Positions 47,733 through 58,000 of a stretch of 64,000 nucleotides of DNA are shown piece after piece (the stretch's first letter is position 1; each line of letters starts with the position of its first letter). Location: positions 62,001 through 126,000 of the forward strand of contig NZ_LWHO01000008.1 of NCBI RefSeq assembly GCF_001642025.1. Reading direction: 5' to 3'. The notes beneath the pieces are model-generated. The model was not told the DNA's origin and searched no databases. It worked only from the letters and a program-made list of their open reading frames with translations. The position numbers and the translations under genes are program-made. The DNA comes from Cutibacterium namnetense. GTDB taxonomy: Bacteria > Actinomycetota > Actinomycetes > Propionibacteriales > Propionibacteriaceae.

Positions 47733-49384
47733 GCGATGTCATCACCGTGTCGAACGTGTCGATAACCCACCCGGGGGCCTCGACTCCGATCTTCAGGAAT
47801 ATTGACCTCACCGTCAAGGAAGGGGACCTGACCCTAGTCGCCGGGCGCACTGGCACCGGCAAATCGACCCTGCTGGGGACTCTCAACGGGATCGTCCCGC
47901 ACTTCACTGGCGGGCGCCTCGACGGCACTGTGACAGTCGCCGGGCGCGACACCCGCACCCACCGCCCCCGGGAACTAGCCGACGTCGTCGGTGTGGTCGG
48001 GCAGAACCCGGTCGCCGGGTTCGTTACCGACACCGTGGAGGACGAGATCGCCTACGGCATGGAGCAGCTGGGGATCTCGCCGTCCGTGATGCGCAAGAGA
48101 GTCGAAGAAACCCTGGACCTCATGGGGATCGCCGATCTGCGTCACAGAGCCTTACTGAGCCTGTCTGGCGGCCAACAACAGCGGGTAGCCATCGCCGCCG
48201 TTCTGGCCGCCCAACCTCGCATCCTTGTGCTCGACGAACCGACCAGCGCCCTCGATCCCACAGCAGCCCAGGACGTACTTGCCTCTATTACCACACTGGT
48301 CCATGACGTCGGCTTAACCGTGGTCCTCGCCGAGCATCGCCTAGAACGCGTTATGCATGCCGCCGACGCCGTCTGGTGGCTACCCGGTGATGGTTCGGTG
48401 GTCCAGGGACGTCCCGAGGACGTGTTAGCTCGCGCCGATGTCGTCCCGCCATTGGTTGCCCTGAGTCGCACCATGGGATGGTCGGCTGTCCCGCTATCAG
48501 TGCGTGAAGCTCGTCGTCGGGTCGGTCCGCATCCGGACCTCCCACGTGCTCCGCGTCCCTCCGAGGCGATGACCTGGCGAGGCGGCGGCACCGAGGTACT
48601 GCGTTTGGAAACTCTTGGAGTCAATTACGGCCAAGTCCGCGCCGTCGACGCCATGACGATCACCGTGGACCGTGGCACCATCACCTGCCTCATGGGGCGA
48701 AATGGATCAGGTAAGTCGTCCCTGATGTGGGCGATCCAGGGGGCGACGAAGTCCTCAGGCACAGTGCTGGTTAACCACGACGGTTCCTGGGCCGACCCCC
48801 GCAAGGCCGACGCCGCTACCGCCCGACAGATGGTGAGCCTCGTCCCGCAGTCAGCCTCCGACCTGCTCTACTTACCGACCGTCGCGCAGGAGTGTGCCCA
48901 GGCTGACAAGGAGTCCGAAGTGCCTGAGGGCACCACGCGGGCTATCTTGTCCCGTCTCAAGGTAGAACTGCCGGAAGATCGCAATCCCCGGGACATGTCA
49001 GAAGGCCAGCGACTGGCCCTCGTCCTGGCAATTCAGCTGTCCAGCCACCCCGACGTTCTTCTCCTCGACGAGCCGACCCGCGGTCTCGACTACGCCATGA
49101 AGAACGAGCTCACACGAATCGTCCGGGATATTGCCGCCGGCGCTACCGGGGAACCAGCAGCGGTGCTACTGGCCACCCATGACGTGGAATTCGCCGCAAC
49201 AACGACAGATCGCACCATCGTCATGGCCACCGGCCAAGTAGTTGCCGACGGATCCACGCGCTCAGTGTGCACCTCCTCGCCTGGGTTCAGTCCACAAATC
49301 GCCAAGGTCTTTCATCCGGCCGACGTCATGACGATTGCCGACGTCGAGAGGCTTGTGAGCATCCCGGCAGGAAGCCACCGATGA
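47729..49384 (+). CDS. ECF transporter ATPase, two fused A domains
   Basis: 551 residues with two nucleotide-binding domains in one chain. The first has Walker A GRTGTGKSTLL, signature LSLSGGQQQRVAIA and Walker B ILVLDEPTSAL. The second has GRNGSGKSSLM and VLLLDEPTRGL, but a shortened signature, MSEGQRLALV, in place of SGGQ. The asymmetry suggests one regular and one weak site. ATGA overlaps on both sides (T before, S after). Cytoplasmic motor of the ECF importer. Confidence 0.93.
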   Translation: MSDVITVSNVSITHPGASTPIFRNIDLTVKEGDLTLVAGRTGTGKSTLLGTLNGIVPHFTGGRLDGTVTVAGRDTRTHRPRELADVVGVVGQNPVAGFVTDTVEDEIAYGMEQLGISPSVMRKRVEETLDLMGIADLRHRALLSLSGGQQQRVAIAAVLAAQPRILVLDEPTSALDPTAAQDVLASITTLVHDVGLTVVLAEHRLERVMHAADAVWWLPGDGSVVQGRPEDVLARADVVPPLVALSRTMGWSAVPLSVREARRRVGPHPDLPRAPRPSEAMTWRGGGTEVLRLETLGVNYGQVRAVDAMTITVDRGTITCLMGRNGSGKSSLMWAIQGATKSSGTVLVNHDGSWADPRKADAATARQMVSLVPQSASDLLYLPTVAQECAQADKESEVPEGTTRAILSRLKVELPEDRNPRDMSEGQRLALVLAIQLSSHPDVLLLDEPTRGLDYAMKNELTRIVRDIAAGATGEPAAVLLATHDVEFAATTTDRTIVMATGQVVADGSTRSVCTSSPGFSPQIAKVFHPADVMTIADVERLVSIPAGSHR

Positions 49385-50193
49385 GCAGTAGGCAGCACGT
49401 CGCCGTCCGCACCTCAGCGACATCTCGGGTGCTGCTCATCGCCACCGCCGTTATGGGGCTGCTGGCCTTCTGCTGGCCGCTCTTCCTCAATCCGGGAAGC
49501 GCCGCCGACTATGAGACGCGCACCCCATTTCTCTTCGCCGCGATCCTGCCCGTGGTGTTGGCGGTGGTGGTCTCCCAACTCAGTTCGGACGGGATCGACG
49601 TCAAGGCCCTCGCCATGATCGGTGTCCTCACCGCGTGCGGGGCAGCACTACGTACCCTCAGCCCGTCGCTGGCGGGGATTTCCTTCGTCTTCATCCTCAT
49701 GATTACCGGGGCACGAGTGTTCGGTGCAGCCTTCGGTTTCGTCCTCGGCACCACCACAATGTTCGCATCCGCCCTACTCACCGCAGGTTTCGGGCCGTGG
49801 CTGCCCTACCAGATGATCGCCTCTGGGTTCGTCGGGTTGGGAGCGGGGCTGCTCCCCCGCGCGCGGGGAAGAGCCGAGATCGCCTGGCTGTGTGGTTGGG
49901 GATTCGTCTCAGCCTTCCTCTACGGATGGTTGATGGACTTCGCTTTCTGGCCCTTTAACCTCGGCACCAGCACCCAGCTGTCCTTCGACCCGCACGCGTC
50001 CCCACTGACGAACCTGTGGCATTTCGTGTTGTTCAACTTGGCGACGTCCATGGGATGGAATCTGGGACGTGCACTCACCAACGTGGTTTGCCTGGCGCTG
50101 TTAGGAGGCCCGGTCCTCCGAGTACTACGGCGGGCCTCCCGACGTGCCCAGTTCATGCCGGATGCAGTCCATACCAGCCCCGACGAAAGCTAA
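49381..50193 (+). CDS. ECF transporter substrate-specific subunit S
   Basis: 270 residues from ATG 49381, with six or so membrane helices. The N-terminal helix is MGLLAFCWPLFLNPG. Conserved-looking segments are RTLSPSLAGISFVFILMI and WLPYQMIASGFVGLGAGLLP, followed by WGFVSAFLYGWLMDF. S subunits bind the vitamin or metal. The substrate cannot be told: no riboswitch and no biosynthetic neighbour were recognised. It completes a T-AA'-S operon. Confidence 0.82.
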   Translation: MSSRQHVAVRTSATSRVLLIATAVMGLLAFCWPLFLNPGSAADYETRTPFLFAAILPVVLAVVVSQLSSDGIDVKALAMIGVLTACGAALRTLSPSLAGISFVFILMITGARVFGAAFGFVLGTTTMFASALLTAGFGPWLPYQMIASGFVGLGAGLLPRARGRAEIAWLCGWGFVSAFLYGWLMDFAFWPFNLGTSTQLSFDPHASPLTNLWHFVLFNLATSMGWNLGRALTNVVCLALLGGPVLRVLRRASRRAQFMPDAVHTSPDES

Positions 50194-50194
50194 C

Positions 50195-50956
50195 CTACAT
50201 TTCCGCCAGTGCGTCTGGCCCCTCGGGCAGGATCTGCCCGCCATCCACCACGATGGACTGACCGGTCACATAGCGCGCCCCATCCGACGCGAGGTACGCC
50301 ACCGCTTCACCGATATCCTTGGCCTCACCAAGCATCCCCAGCGGCACGGCCTTCGCCATCTCAGCGAGGTAGTCATCGCCGAGCGCTTCCAGACCTGGGG
50401 TTACGACGTTGCCCGGCATCACTGCATTGATGGTGATCTTGTCGCCCGCCAGCTCCATCGCGGCCGAGCGGATGAATCCCATCTGTGCCGCCTTGGTGGC
50501 ACCGTAGTGCGACCATCCTGGATAACCGGTGATGTTGCCGGTAATCGACGATGTAACCACGATGCGTCCGCGACCAGACTCACTCAGGGCTGGCGTGGCC
50601 GCTTGCACCATATGCACCATGCCCTTGACATTCACGTCAAAGATGAAGTCAATTTGGTCATCGCCAAGATCGGCGAGACGAACTTGGGGATACACACCAG
50701 CGTTAGCAACGAGCACGGACAGGCCACCAAACTCGGCAGCAACATCATTCACCACACGGATGCAGGCTTTCTTGTCCCGCACGTCGAGTTGGTAAACATC
50801 GAGTCCATCGGCGCGCGCCTGCGCACACCTTTCCTCGGTCACACCGGTCACGGCGACACGGGCACCGTGGAATGTGAGTACCTCCGCGATTCCGCGACCG
50901 ATTCCAGCGGTCCCACCGCTCACCAGCGCGGTACGACCAGCAAGCAGTCCAGTCAT
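50195..50956 (-). CDS. Short-chain dehydrogenase/reductase (FabG-like)
   Basis: 253 residues from ATG 50956 with GGAGG 9 bases upstream. The nucleotide-binding TALVSGGTAGIGRG, the VANAGVYP stretch, Ser in VVTSSITG and the YGATKAA active site are intact. The C-terminus INAVMPGNVVTPG and YVTGQSIVVDGGQ is as in 3-oxoacyl-ACP reductases and related alcohol dehydrogenases. Substrate not predictable. Convergent with the ECF S gene (1 base between stops). Confidence 0.88.
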   Translation of the reverse strand: MTGLLAGRTALVSGGTAGIGRGIAEVLTFHGARVAVTGVTEERCAQARADGLDVYQLDVRDKKACIRVVNDVAAEFGGLSVLVANAGVYPQVRLADLGDDQIDFIFDVNVKGMVHMVQAATPALSESGRGRIVVTSSITGNITGYPGWSHYGATKAAQMGFIRSAAMELAGDKITINAVMPGNVVTPGLEALGDDYLAEMAKAVPLGMLGEAKDIGEAVAYLASDGARYVTGQSIVVDGGQILPEGPDALAEM

Positions 50957-51050
50957 TGTCACTCCTCCAACATCGTTGATCGCAGGAGACACACGTATGG
51001 TAGCAAGCTGGCGTGGAAACACCGCGAATCGGTGTCCCCGACCGGGCACG

Positions 51051-52664
51051 TCACCCCACCGGGGTGATCTTCGTCAGCACCTTGTCCCAGGTGCGGTCGA
51101 GACGTCGTCCGCCTACTACGATCCCGAAGTGCAGCACCAGGAAGGACCATCCCAGCCCGCCAACGAAAGCCAGCAGGATGCTCCACCATGCATTTTCCTC
51201 CATCGCCACCAGCACCACGAGGGCAATCATGGGGATCGCAACAGGAATCCCTGCCACCATACCGAGAAGGCCCCCGAGGCACCCGGCACCGGCCGACGAT
51301 CCTGAGTTAAACCCGCTGCCCTTGCGGTTCTCCGCAACCCGCATTGGATTGACGACCCCCATCCAGGAGCCGATCCCGGTCGAGAGCAGGAGAGCCCCTA
51401 ACGCCTCTGTCATCACCACCGGCAGCAGCTCCCACTGGCCGCACCACCCCGTGATAACGACAGCCAGCACCAGGCTGACCGGCATCGTGACGAGGAGAAC
51501 AGCAATCGCGCGACCGCGTCGATCCTCTTCCCCCGTGACCGACGCCTCGATGTGGTGCCACAGCGCCGTTCCGTCGTAGCTGATGAGTGACCCGACGTAC
51601 ATCGGCGTCGCAATGAGCATTACGGCAAACGGGATCGCGGTGACGATGAGAGCCGCCTGCGGGCTACGCACCTCGTCCCCGCCATTGACGAGCATCGGGA
51701 CAGCGGCCAGCAGCGGGACGAGGAAAATGTCGAGGAGCAGGGACACCATTCGGGGATCCCGCTTGAGGTACCTCAGGGTGCGTCCAGCAATCACCCCCGT
51801 CGGGGTGGCCGACATCATCCGGTCGATCCGATTCGCCGCTTTCACCTTCGCAGCGCTTGCGCCGTCCCCGACCGGGGCTACGAGGCGACGCGCGACGATG
51901 GCCTGCCACGCCCACACCATAACGGCCACCGCGGCGATACTGACGATGAGCTTAATAACGAAAGCTAGCCAGGAACCGCGGGCAGCCTCCCACGGCATTG
52001 ACCATGCCCAGCCCAGCGGGGTCCATCCGACGATCCGCCCCGCGCTGACCGGAATCCTGTGGGTGACTGGGTCGGCCTTCATCACAACCTGCATCCCAAC
52101 GCCAAGACCGCAGCACAACAGCGCGACAAGGACCATCGTGGCCTCACGAAACCGCCGCTTGGCCATCACGATCGACATCGCTGCCAGCAGGAGGTTCGAT
52201 GCGATCAGGGCAGCTGCCCATCCCAGCAAGTCACCAAGCACAGCGGCCACGATCGGGGCAGCCCCGGCACTCGACCACGCGAAGATATGTGAGACCGACG
52301 CCACAAGAGTGACGATCCCTCCCCAGCCCAACAGCCCGACGACAACGAAAGCGGGCATGAGCTCCCCCGCCCGCCGCGAAAAGACCGCGTATCGCGACGG
52401 ATCTGTGTAGGTAGGCTGAGCGCCGAAAAGCACCGGCACGATGACCCAAAAGACGATGAGCGACGCCCCGGCCACGGCGGTGCTGGCACCGCGCGCATCG
52501 ATGCCGAGTTGCCCGGCTGCCCGCACATAGGCGAAGTAGTTTCCGCCGAGAAACAAGGACATGAGAACCAGGAGGATGAGTCCGAAGATCTCGGCCGGCT
52601 TAGCACCTTTGCGAAGGGGAGCCAGGGTGGTGCTCCACTGGTGCTTTAGGACCTGCGCAACCAC
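51051..52664 (-). CDS. ABC exporter permease, large membrane protein
   Basis: 537 residues with about twelve hydrophobic segments and no clear soluble domain. It begins at GTG 52664 inside the end of the ATPase gene (19-base overlap). No closer family motif was recognised than ABC-2-type exporters; the paired ATPase supports this. What it exports is unknown. Confidence 0.75.
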   Translation of the reverse strand: MVAQVLKHQWSTTLAPLRKGAKPAEIFGLILLVLMSLFLGGNYFAYVRAAGQLGIDARGASTAVAGASLIVFWVIVPVLFGAQPTYTDPSRYAVFSRRAGELMPAFVVVGLLGWGGIVTLVASVSHIFAWSSAGAAPIVAAVLGDLLGWAAALIASNLLLAAMSIVMAKRRFREATMVLVALLCCGLGVGMQVVMKADPVTHRIPVSAGRIVGWTPLGWAWSMPWEAARGSWLAFVIKLIVSIAAVAVMVWAWQAIVARRLVAPVGDGASAAKVKAANRIDRMMSATPTGVIAGRTLRYLKRDPRMVSLLLDIFLVPLLAAVPMLVNGGDEVRSPQAALIVTAIPFAVMLIATPMYVGSLISYDGTALWHHIEASVTGEEDRRGRAIAVLLVTMPVSLVLAVVITGWCGQWELLPVVMTEALGALLLSTGIGSWMGVVNPMRVAENRKGSGFNSGSSAGAGCLGGLLGMVAGIPVAIPMIALVVLVAMEENAWWSILLAFVGGLGWSFLVLHFGIVVGGRRLDRTWDKVLTKITPVG

Positions 52665-53488
52665 GTGAGCCCCTCCCCCGTGTTGGCGTTCCCACCGACC
52701 AGTTCGACGAACCTATCCTGCAGCGACTTGCCCTGACGGACCTCGTCGAGGGTCCCGATCGCGTGAAGGTGCCCCTGCGCGATGACGGCCACCGAGTCGC
52801 ATAGGGACTCGACAAGCTCCATGACATGGCTAGAGATGATGACCGTCCCGCCACCGGCAACGAAGCGGCGCAAAATAGACCGAATCGTTTGACCCGATAC
52901 TGGATCGACGGACTCGAGGGGCTCGTCGAGAACGAGGACGGCAGGATCGGCAACGATGGCGCAGGCCAAACCGATTTTCTTGGTCATACCGGCGGAGTAG
53001 TCGCAGACCAGAGTGTCCGCAGATTCCGTCAGTCCAAGAGCATCTAGGAGCCCGTCGACGCGTTCATTGACAGTGGCCTCGTCGAGACGGTGCAGTATCC
53101 CACAAAAGCGGAGCAGCTCTCGCCCGGAAAGACGGTCGAAGGTCTTCATTCCGTCAGGCAGGACGCCCATCTGAGCCTTAGCCGCAGCCGGATCGGCCCA
53201 GACGTCATGGCCAAGTACCTCCACCCGGCCGGCGTCGGGACGCAACAGCCCGGTGACCATTGACAAAGTCGTCGTTTTACCGGCGCCGTTGGGGCCGACG
53301 AACCCGAACATCGATCCCCGCGGAACCCACATCGTGAGGTTGTCAACGGCGACCTTGGCCCCAAACCGTTTGGTCAGCCCCTCGATCATGACCGCAGGTT
53401 GTCCCGGTGACCGGGTCTGCGCAGGAACGGGAGCGGCTGTCTGCGGAATGGCCCGGAATTCGGTGGCGTCATCACTCATAGTACTCAT
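52646..53488 (-). CDS. ABC exporter ATPase
   Basis: 280 residues. Walker A FGFVGPNGAGKTTTLSMVTG, signature DYSAGMTKKIGLACAI (SAGM in place of SGGQ), Walker B VLVLDEPLESVDP, H-loop SSHVMELVE. The SAGM signature and DEPLESV are variants seen in some ABC-2 exporters. A hydrophilic N-terminal leader of about 35 residues precedes the domain. GTG 53491 and ATG 53488 are both possible starts. It overlaps its permease gene. Confidence 0.87.
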   Translation of the reverse strand: MSTMSDDATEFRAIPQTAAPVPAQTRSPGQPAVMIEGLTKRFGAKVAVDNLTMWVPRGSMFGFVGPNGAGKTTTLSMVTGLLRPDAGRVEVLGHDVWADPAAAKAQMGVLPDGMKTFDRLSGRELLRFCGILHRLDEATVNERVDGLLDALGLTESADTLVCDYSAGMTKKIGLACAIVADPAVLVLDEPLESVDPVSGQTIRSILRRFVAGGGTVIISSHVMELVESLCDSVAVIAQGHLHAIGTLDEVRQGKSLQDRFVELVGGNANTGEGLTWLRRS

Positions 53489-54178
53489 CACGTCATCTCA
53501 AAAGGTCAAGCTTACAAGTCGCCTTCAGAAAAATCTATACCGATTCAGGCCAATCCCCCTAAACTCGATACAGCTTATTTAATCCTGGACGACCAGAACA
53601 CCCGACAATACATAGCACCCCACATTACACAGCCTCACAGTTTGCCGTCAAAGCGCTTTCAGCAACGCTGCCATTAGTCATGTTAATGCCGATGCGACGA
53701 GCACTGCTGCCGCGAGAGACACAGGAAGGCGAACCTAAGGTAGCCACCTCCCAGAATCATCGGATCATTGCCGACATCACAGCATCAGTTACGATAAGAG
53801 GGGAGGAATTCAAGAGGATATTGAATCCTCATCAATACCCGTACACATCAGCCCGTAGTGCACTATTCAAGAAATAAGAGGTCAGCGTAAGCAAATCGTC
53901 CACCCCGAATCAACGCGACCTTCGAGGATTTATCGAAAACGTAGCACGGCCGCCATCGCCGCCATCACCCTTACCCGTTGGCGATCGTGCGAACACGCCC
54001 CGAGCCCACGCCCCAAGGATCGCGGCCAGACCAGACAATTCGTCGACAGCACGTGAAAAATCTCGCAATCGCGGGAATGATGGAGACAAGTTCGTTGTTG
54101 TATCGAACAAGCAAGCGGCCCTGCCAGGGGCCACGTCATGACGGACGTCGTGACGTATCTCGCTCCACAGGAGGAAGA
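53489..54178. other. Long intergenic region upstream of sodA
   Basis: About 690 bases between divergent genes, with visibly more A/T than the flanks in its first half. A 65-codon open frame (53680-53877) has no recognisable domain or ribosome site. The sodA reading frame stays open back to 53978, but that part does not look coding. The region holds the sodA and exporter promoters; nothing else was recognised. Confidence 0.5.
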
Positions 54179-54796
54179 ATGGCTGTTTACACCCTTCCCG
54201 ATCTCGACTACGACTACGGCGCACTGGAGCCCCACATCTGTGGGAAGATCATGGAACTACACCATGACAAGCACCACAACACCTACGTTCAGGGTGCTAA
54301 CACCGCCCTAGACAAGCTGGCTGAAGCCCGCGAGAAGGGCGACTTCGGAGCCATCAACAAGCTTGAGAAGGACCTGGCCTTTAACCTCGGTGGCCACATC
54401 AATCACTCCGTGTTCTGGAAGAACATGTCCCCCAACGGAGGCGAGCGTCCGGAAGGCAACGAGCTCGCCGCCGCCATCGACGAGTTCTTCGGCTCCTTCG
54501 GCAGCTTCAAGAAGCAGTTTGAGGAGACGGCCAAGGGCGTCCAGGGCTCCGGCTGGGGCATGCTCGTGTGGGATGTAATGGGGCAGCGCCTCAACACCAT
54601 GCAGCTGTTCGACCACCAGGGCAATCTGCCGTCGACCCAGATCCCGATCGTCCAGCTCGATATGTGGGAGCACGCCTACTACCTGCAGTACCAGAACATG
54701 AAAGCCGATTACGTCAGCGCTTGGTGGAACGTCGTCAACTGGGCTGACGCCGAACAGAGGTTCACCAAGGCTCGTTCCATCACCGATCTGTTCTGA
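54179..54796 (+). CDS. sodA: Superoxide dismutase (Fe/Mn)
   Basis: 205 residues starting [20 protein letters not shown]. The metal ligands are His28 (ELHHDKHH), His76 ([10 protein letters not shown]), Asp161 and His165 ([12 protein letters not shown]). GGAGGA lies just before ATG 54179, which also matches the family N-terminus. It disproportionates superoxide in the cytoplasm. Propionibacterial SODs are known to work with Fe or Mn; the sequence alone does not decide. Single gene with its own terminator. Confidence 0.97.
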   Translation: MAVYTLPDLDYDYGALEPHICGKIMELHHDKHHNTYVQGANTALDKLAEAREKGDFGAINKLEKDLAFNLGGHINHSVFWKNMSPNGGERPEGNELAAAIDEFFGSFGSFKKQFEETAKGVQGSGWGMLVWDVMGQRLNTMQLFDHQGNLPSTQIPIVQLDMWEHAYYLQYQNMKADYVSAWWNVVNWADAEQRFTKARSITDLF

Positions 54797-54829
54797 TCTG
54801 TAGACCTGAACCGACACATCCTTCACCGT

Positions 54830-54863
54830 CATTGGCCGCGTCCACGCCCGGACGCGGCCAATG
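54830..54863 (+). terminator. Terminator hairpin after sodA
   Basis: CATTGGCCGCGTCC pairs perfectly with GGACGCGGCCAATG around a 6-base loop, 34 bases after the sodA stop. Confidence 0.8.
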
Positions 54864-55038
54864 ATCTGCCCAGACCGGATCGACATGTCCCACGAGCCAT
54901 GCCCGACGGCAGGATCGTGCACCCGAACTGAGCGCTTGAACTCACACTCCCACATACCGCTGATACCTTCGACTGCGCGTGAGGCACTGACGCCCCGCGC
55001 CCACCGAGAGGTGGCTCGTCCACATGACGGAGCCGTCC

Positions 55039-58000
55039 ATGCGCAAAGCCGAGCATCGCCATTCCGTGTCCAGGACGGTGGCCGCACTGACCGCAGCCAC
55101 CTGTGCCTTGACCTCCCTTGTCGCCACACCTCATACAGCTGCGGCGACGCCGCCGTCACAGGCGCCGAGGGCGACGCCATCGGTGCCTTACACTTTCCCA
55201 GGCAACGATGGCAGACCCCACAAGGTCACTTGGGACAAGCACTCGTTCACCATCGACGGCACCCGGTTATCGATCTGGTCCGGAGAGCTGCACTACTGGC
55301 GCCTCCCCTCCCAACAAGCGTGGCGCGACGTCATGCGTAAGGCCCGCGCAAACGGCTTCAACGCCATCTCGTTGTATTTCTTCTGGGGACTGCACCAGGA
55401 GTCCATCAACGGCAAGTTCGACTTCTCCGGCATCAAGGACATCGACAAGCTACTCACCATCGCTGAAGAAGAGGGTCTGTACGTCATCGCCCGACCCGGC
55501 CCCTACATCAACGCCGAAGTCTCCATGGGCGGTCTGCCCGCCACCATGAGCAACCAGCCCGGGCCACTGCGTGGCACCGCAAACCTCGCGCGCTCGAAAC
55601 AGTGGCTGCACGCCTTCGACACCATCGCCCGCAAGCACCAGGTGACGACCGGCGGCGGTTCCCTGCTCATGTACCAGGTCGAGAACGAGCTACTCGACGA
55701 GAGCTCCGACCGATCCACCTTCCTCAAAGCACTGACGCGCTACGTCAGGGCCGACGGCATCACAGTCCCGCTGTTCACCAACGACTACTCCATGGCCGGA
55801 CACTTCTCCGACACCTCAAAATACGGCACCGACTTCTACGCCTACGACTCCTACCCACTGGGTTTCACATGCAACGGCAAACGCAACGCCCTGAGCGACC
55901 ATGAAGCCGAGTTCCGGGCGATGGCCCCCGCCACCCCTCAATTCATTACCGAAGCCCAGGGCGGAGCCTTCACCCCGTGGGGAGCTCCCTTTACCCCCGC
56001 CACCTGCGCCACGTTCGCCGATCCCGCATTCACCCGACAATGGGGCGTCTCCACCATCGGCAATGGCGTCACGGCATTCAACTACTACATGCTCGAGGGC
56101 GGGACGAACTGGGGATGGACAGGAGCCCCCGCTTCCGGCTTCACCTCCTACGACTACGGTGCCGCCCTCAACGAAGAACGCACCCTCACCGACAAAGTCG
56201 CGGTGCAAAAAGAGATCGGTTACTTCCAGCGCGCCCTGCCATGGCTGGCAGCCACCAATCCGGTGAACGCCCCCGAGCCCACAGACGTCAAGGGCTCCCC
56301 CGTCCACGCGTACCAGCGCACTATCAATGGAACCGGGCCACGCTTCATCGGCTTCCGGTTGGGCGACTCCAACGCGACGACCGACACCACTTTCACCACC
56401 CCGCTCGATCTTGACTCCGACGGCTCCGCCAACCGTCAGCACGTCGTCGACGACCGGGATCCCGCTATCTCGTACCAGGGTTCGTGGGTGCGACGCAGCG
56501 ATCCCGGCGCCTCGGGCAGAACTGTGACGGTCTCGTCGCGCAAGGGGGACACGGCAACCTTCGCTTTCAACGGCACCGGTATCTCTGTCGTCTCCGGCAC
56601 CGGCACCAATCACGGCATGGTCTCCCTTCGCATCGACGACGGCGCCCCGGTCGAAGCGACCGGTCACGTCGACTCCGACCAAAATCGCCCTGCCCAGAAA
56701 GTACTCCACGATTTCACCGGCTTGTCCGGCGGGCACCACACCCTCACCGTCACCAATCTCGGCAAGGCGGCGCAGGGCGGGACGGGCACCATCGTCAGCC
56801 TCGACGCCCTGCACGTCACCGACGGCTCAGCGGCGAACGCCCCCGGCAAGAAGGCCTCGGCCCGGCAGTGGGACCGTATCCCGCAGGACACCTCCACGAC
56901 CCTCCGTCTGCACGGCCGTGACACTCTCATGATGGCCGCCGATTTCCCCATCGGCAAACACCACGTGCTCTACACCACCTCCCAGCCATTCGGTGCCCCG
57001 GTCGTCACCTCCGGACGCGGCACCGTCGAATACCTCGTCGGTCACCGCGGCGACTCCGGTGAGACCGTCCTGCAGTTCAAGGCAGGACCTTCCAAGCCCA
57101 CGGTTCGCGGCTCCGGCATACGGACTGTCTGGAATGCGACCACCGGTCAGCTCCGCCTCAACTACACCCACACCGGCACCCCGCTCGACATCCGCGTCGG
57201 TGAGGGCAACGACGCCTTGACCTTGCGCGTCATCGATCGTCAGAGCGCCCGCACCACCTGGCAACTCGAGAGCACCCGGAACGGTCACACGGTGCACACC
57301 GACGTCGAGGGCGCCTACCTCGCTGGCCAGGCCGTCACGAACGGCAGCACCGTCGCCCTGACCGGCCAGATGACCAAGCCCGGTACCGTCTCCGTCATCC
57401 CGGATGCCGCCATCACCTCGGCAAGCTGGAACGGCCAGACTCTGCCACGCCTCACCGACGCTCCAGTACCCGGCCCGGCCGCCGTTTCTGCCCCCACCCT
57501 GCACTGGGTCTCCAAGGCAGGGGCCCCGGAGGCCGCCAAAGGCTACGACGACTCGACGTGGAAGGTGGCCAGCGCCACCACAGGACGCACACCATGGCAG
57601 AAGCCGACGCTCGGCGGCACTGCCCTGGACTCGAACCTCCTCGGTTTCCACGAGGGTTCGGTCTGGTACCGCGCTCATTTCACCGCAGGTACGACACGTA
57701 CGCTCAAGCTCAACGCCAACGGCGCTCAGGGCGCACCCAAGCCCAGTGGCGTCGACCCAGCCTCCATGCAGGTCTGGATCAACGGCACCTACGCCGGTGC
57801 TTATCGCGCGATCGGAAACACGACGAGCATCGAGCTCCCCTCCTCGGTCAAGGCCGGTGATCCGGTCGTCCTCGCCGTCGTCGTCCACAACCTCGGCCAG
57901 AACCTCGACTGGTCCGATAACGGGTTGTCGCGTCAGTCCCGCGGCCTCAATTCCGCCAGTCTGCCTGCGAAGGGGGCGGTCACCTGGCGGGTTCGTGGTG

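Noticed and set aside
53720-53740. ACCTAAGGT-containing stretch that looked like an iron box
   Set aside because: Only one short half matches; the 19-bp symmetry of a DtxR site is missing.
53680-53877. 65-codon open frame upstream of sodA
   Set aside because: No ribosome site and composition unlike the neighbouring genes.
55816-56814. 332-codon minus-strand open frame opposite the GH35-GH20 gene
   Set aside because: Gly/Val-rich antisense shadow of a high-GC gene without any domain.
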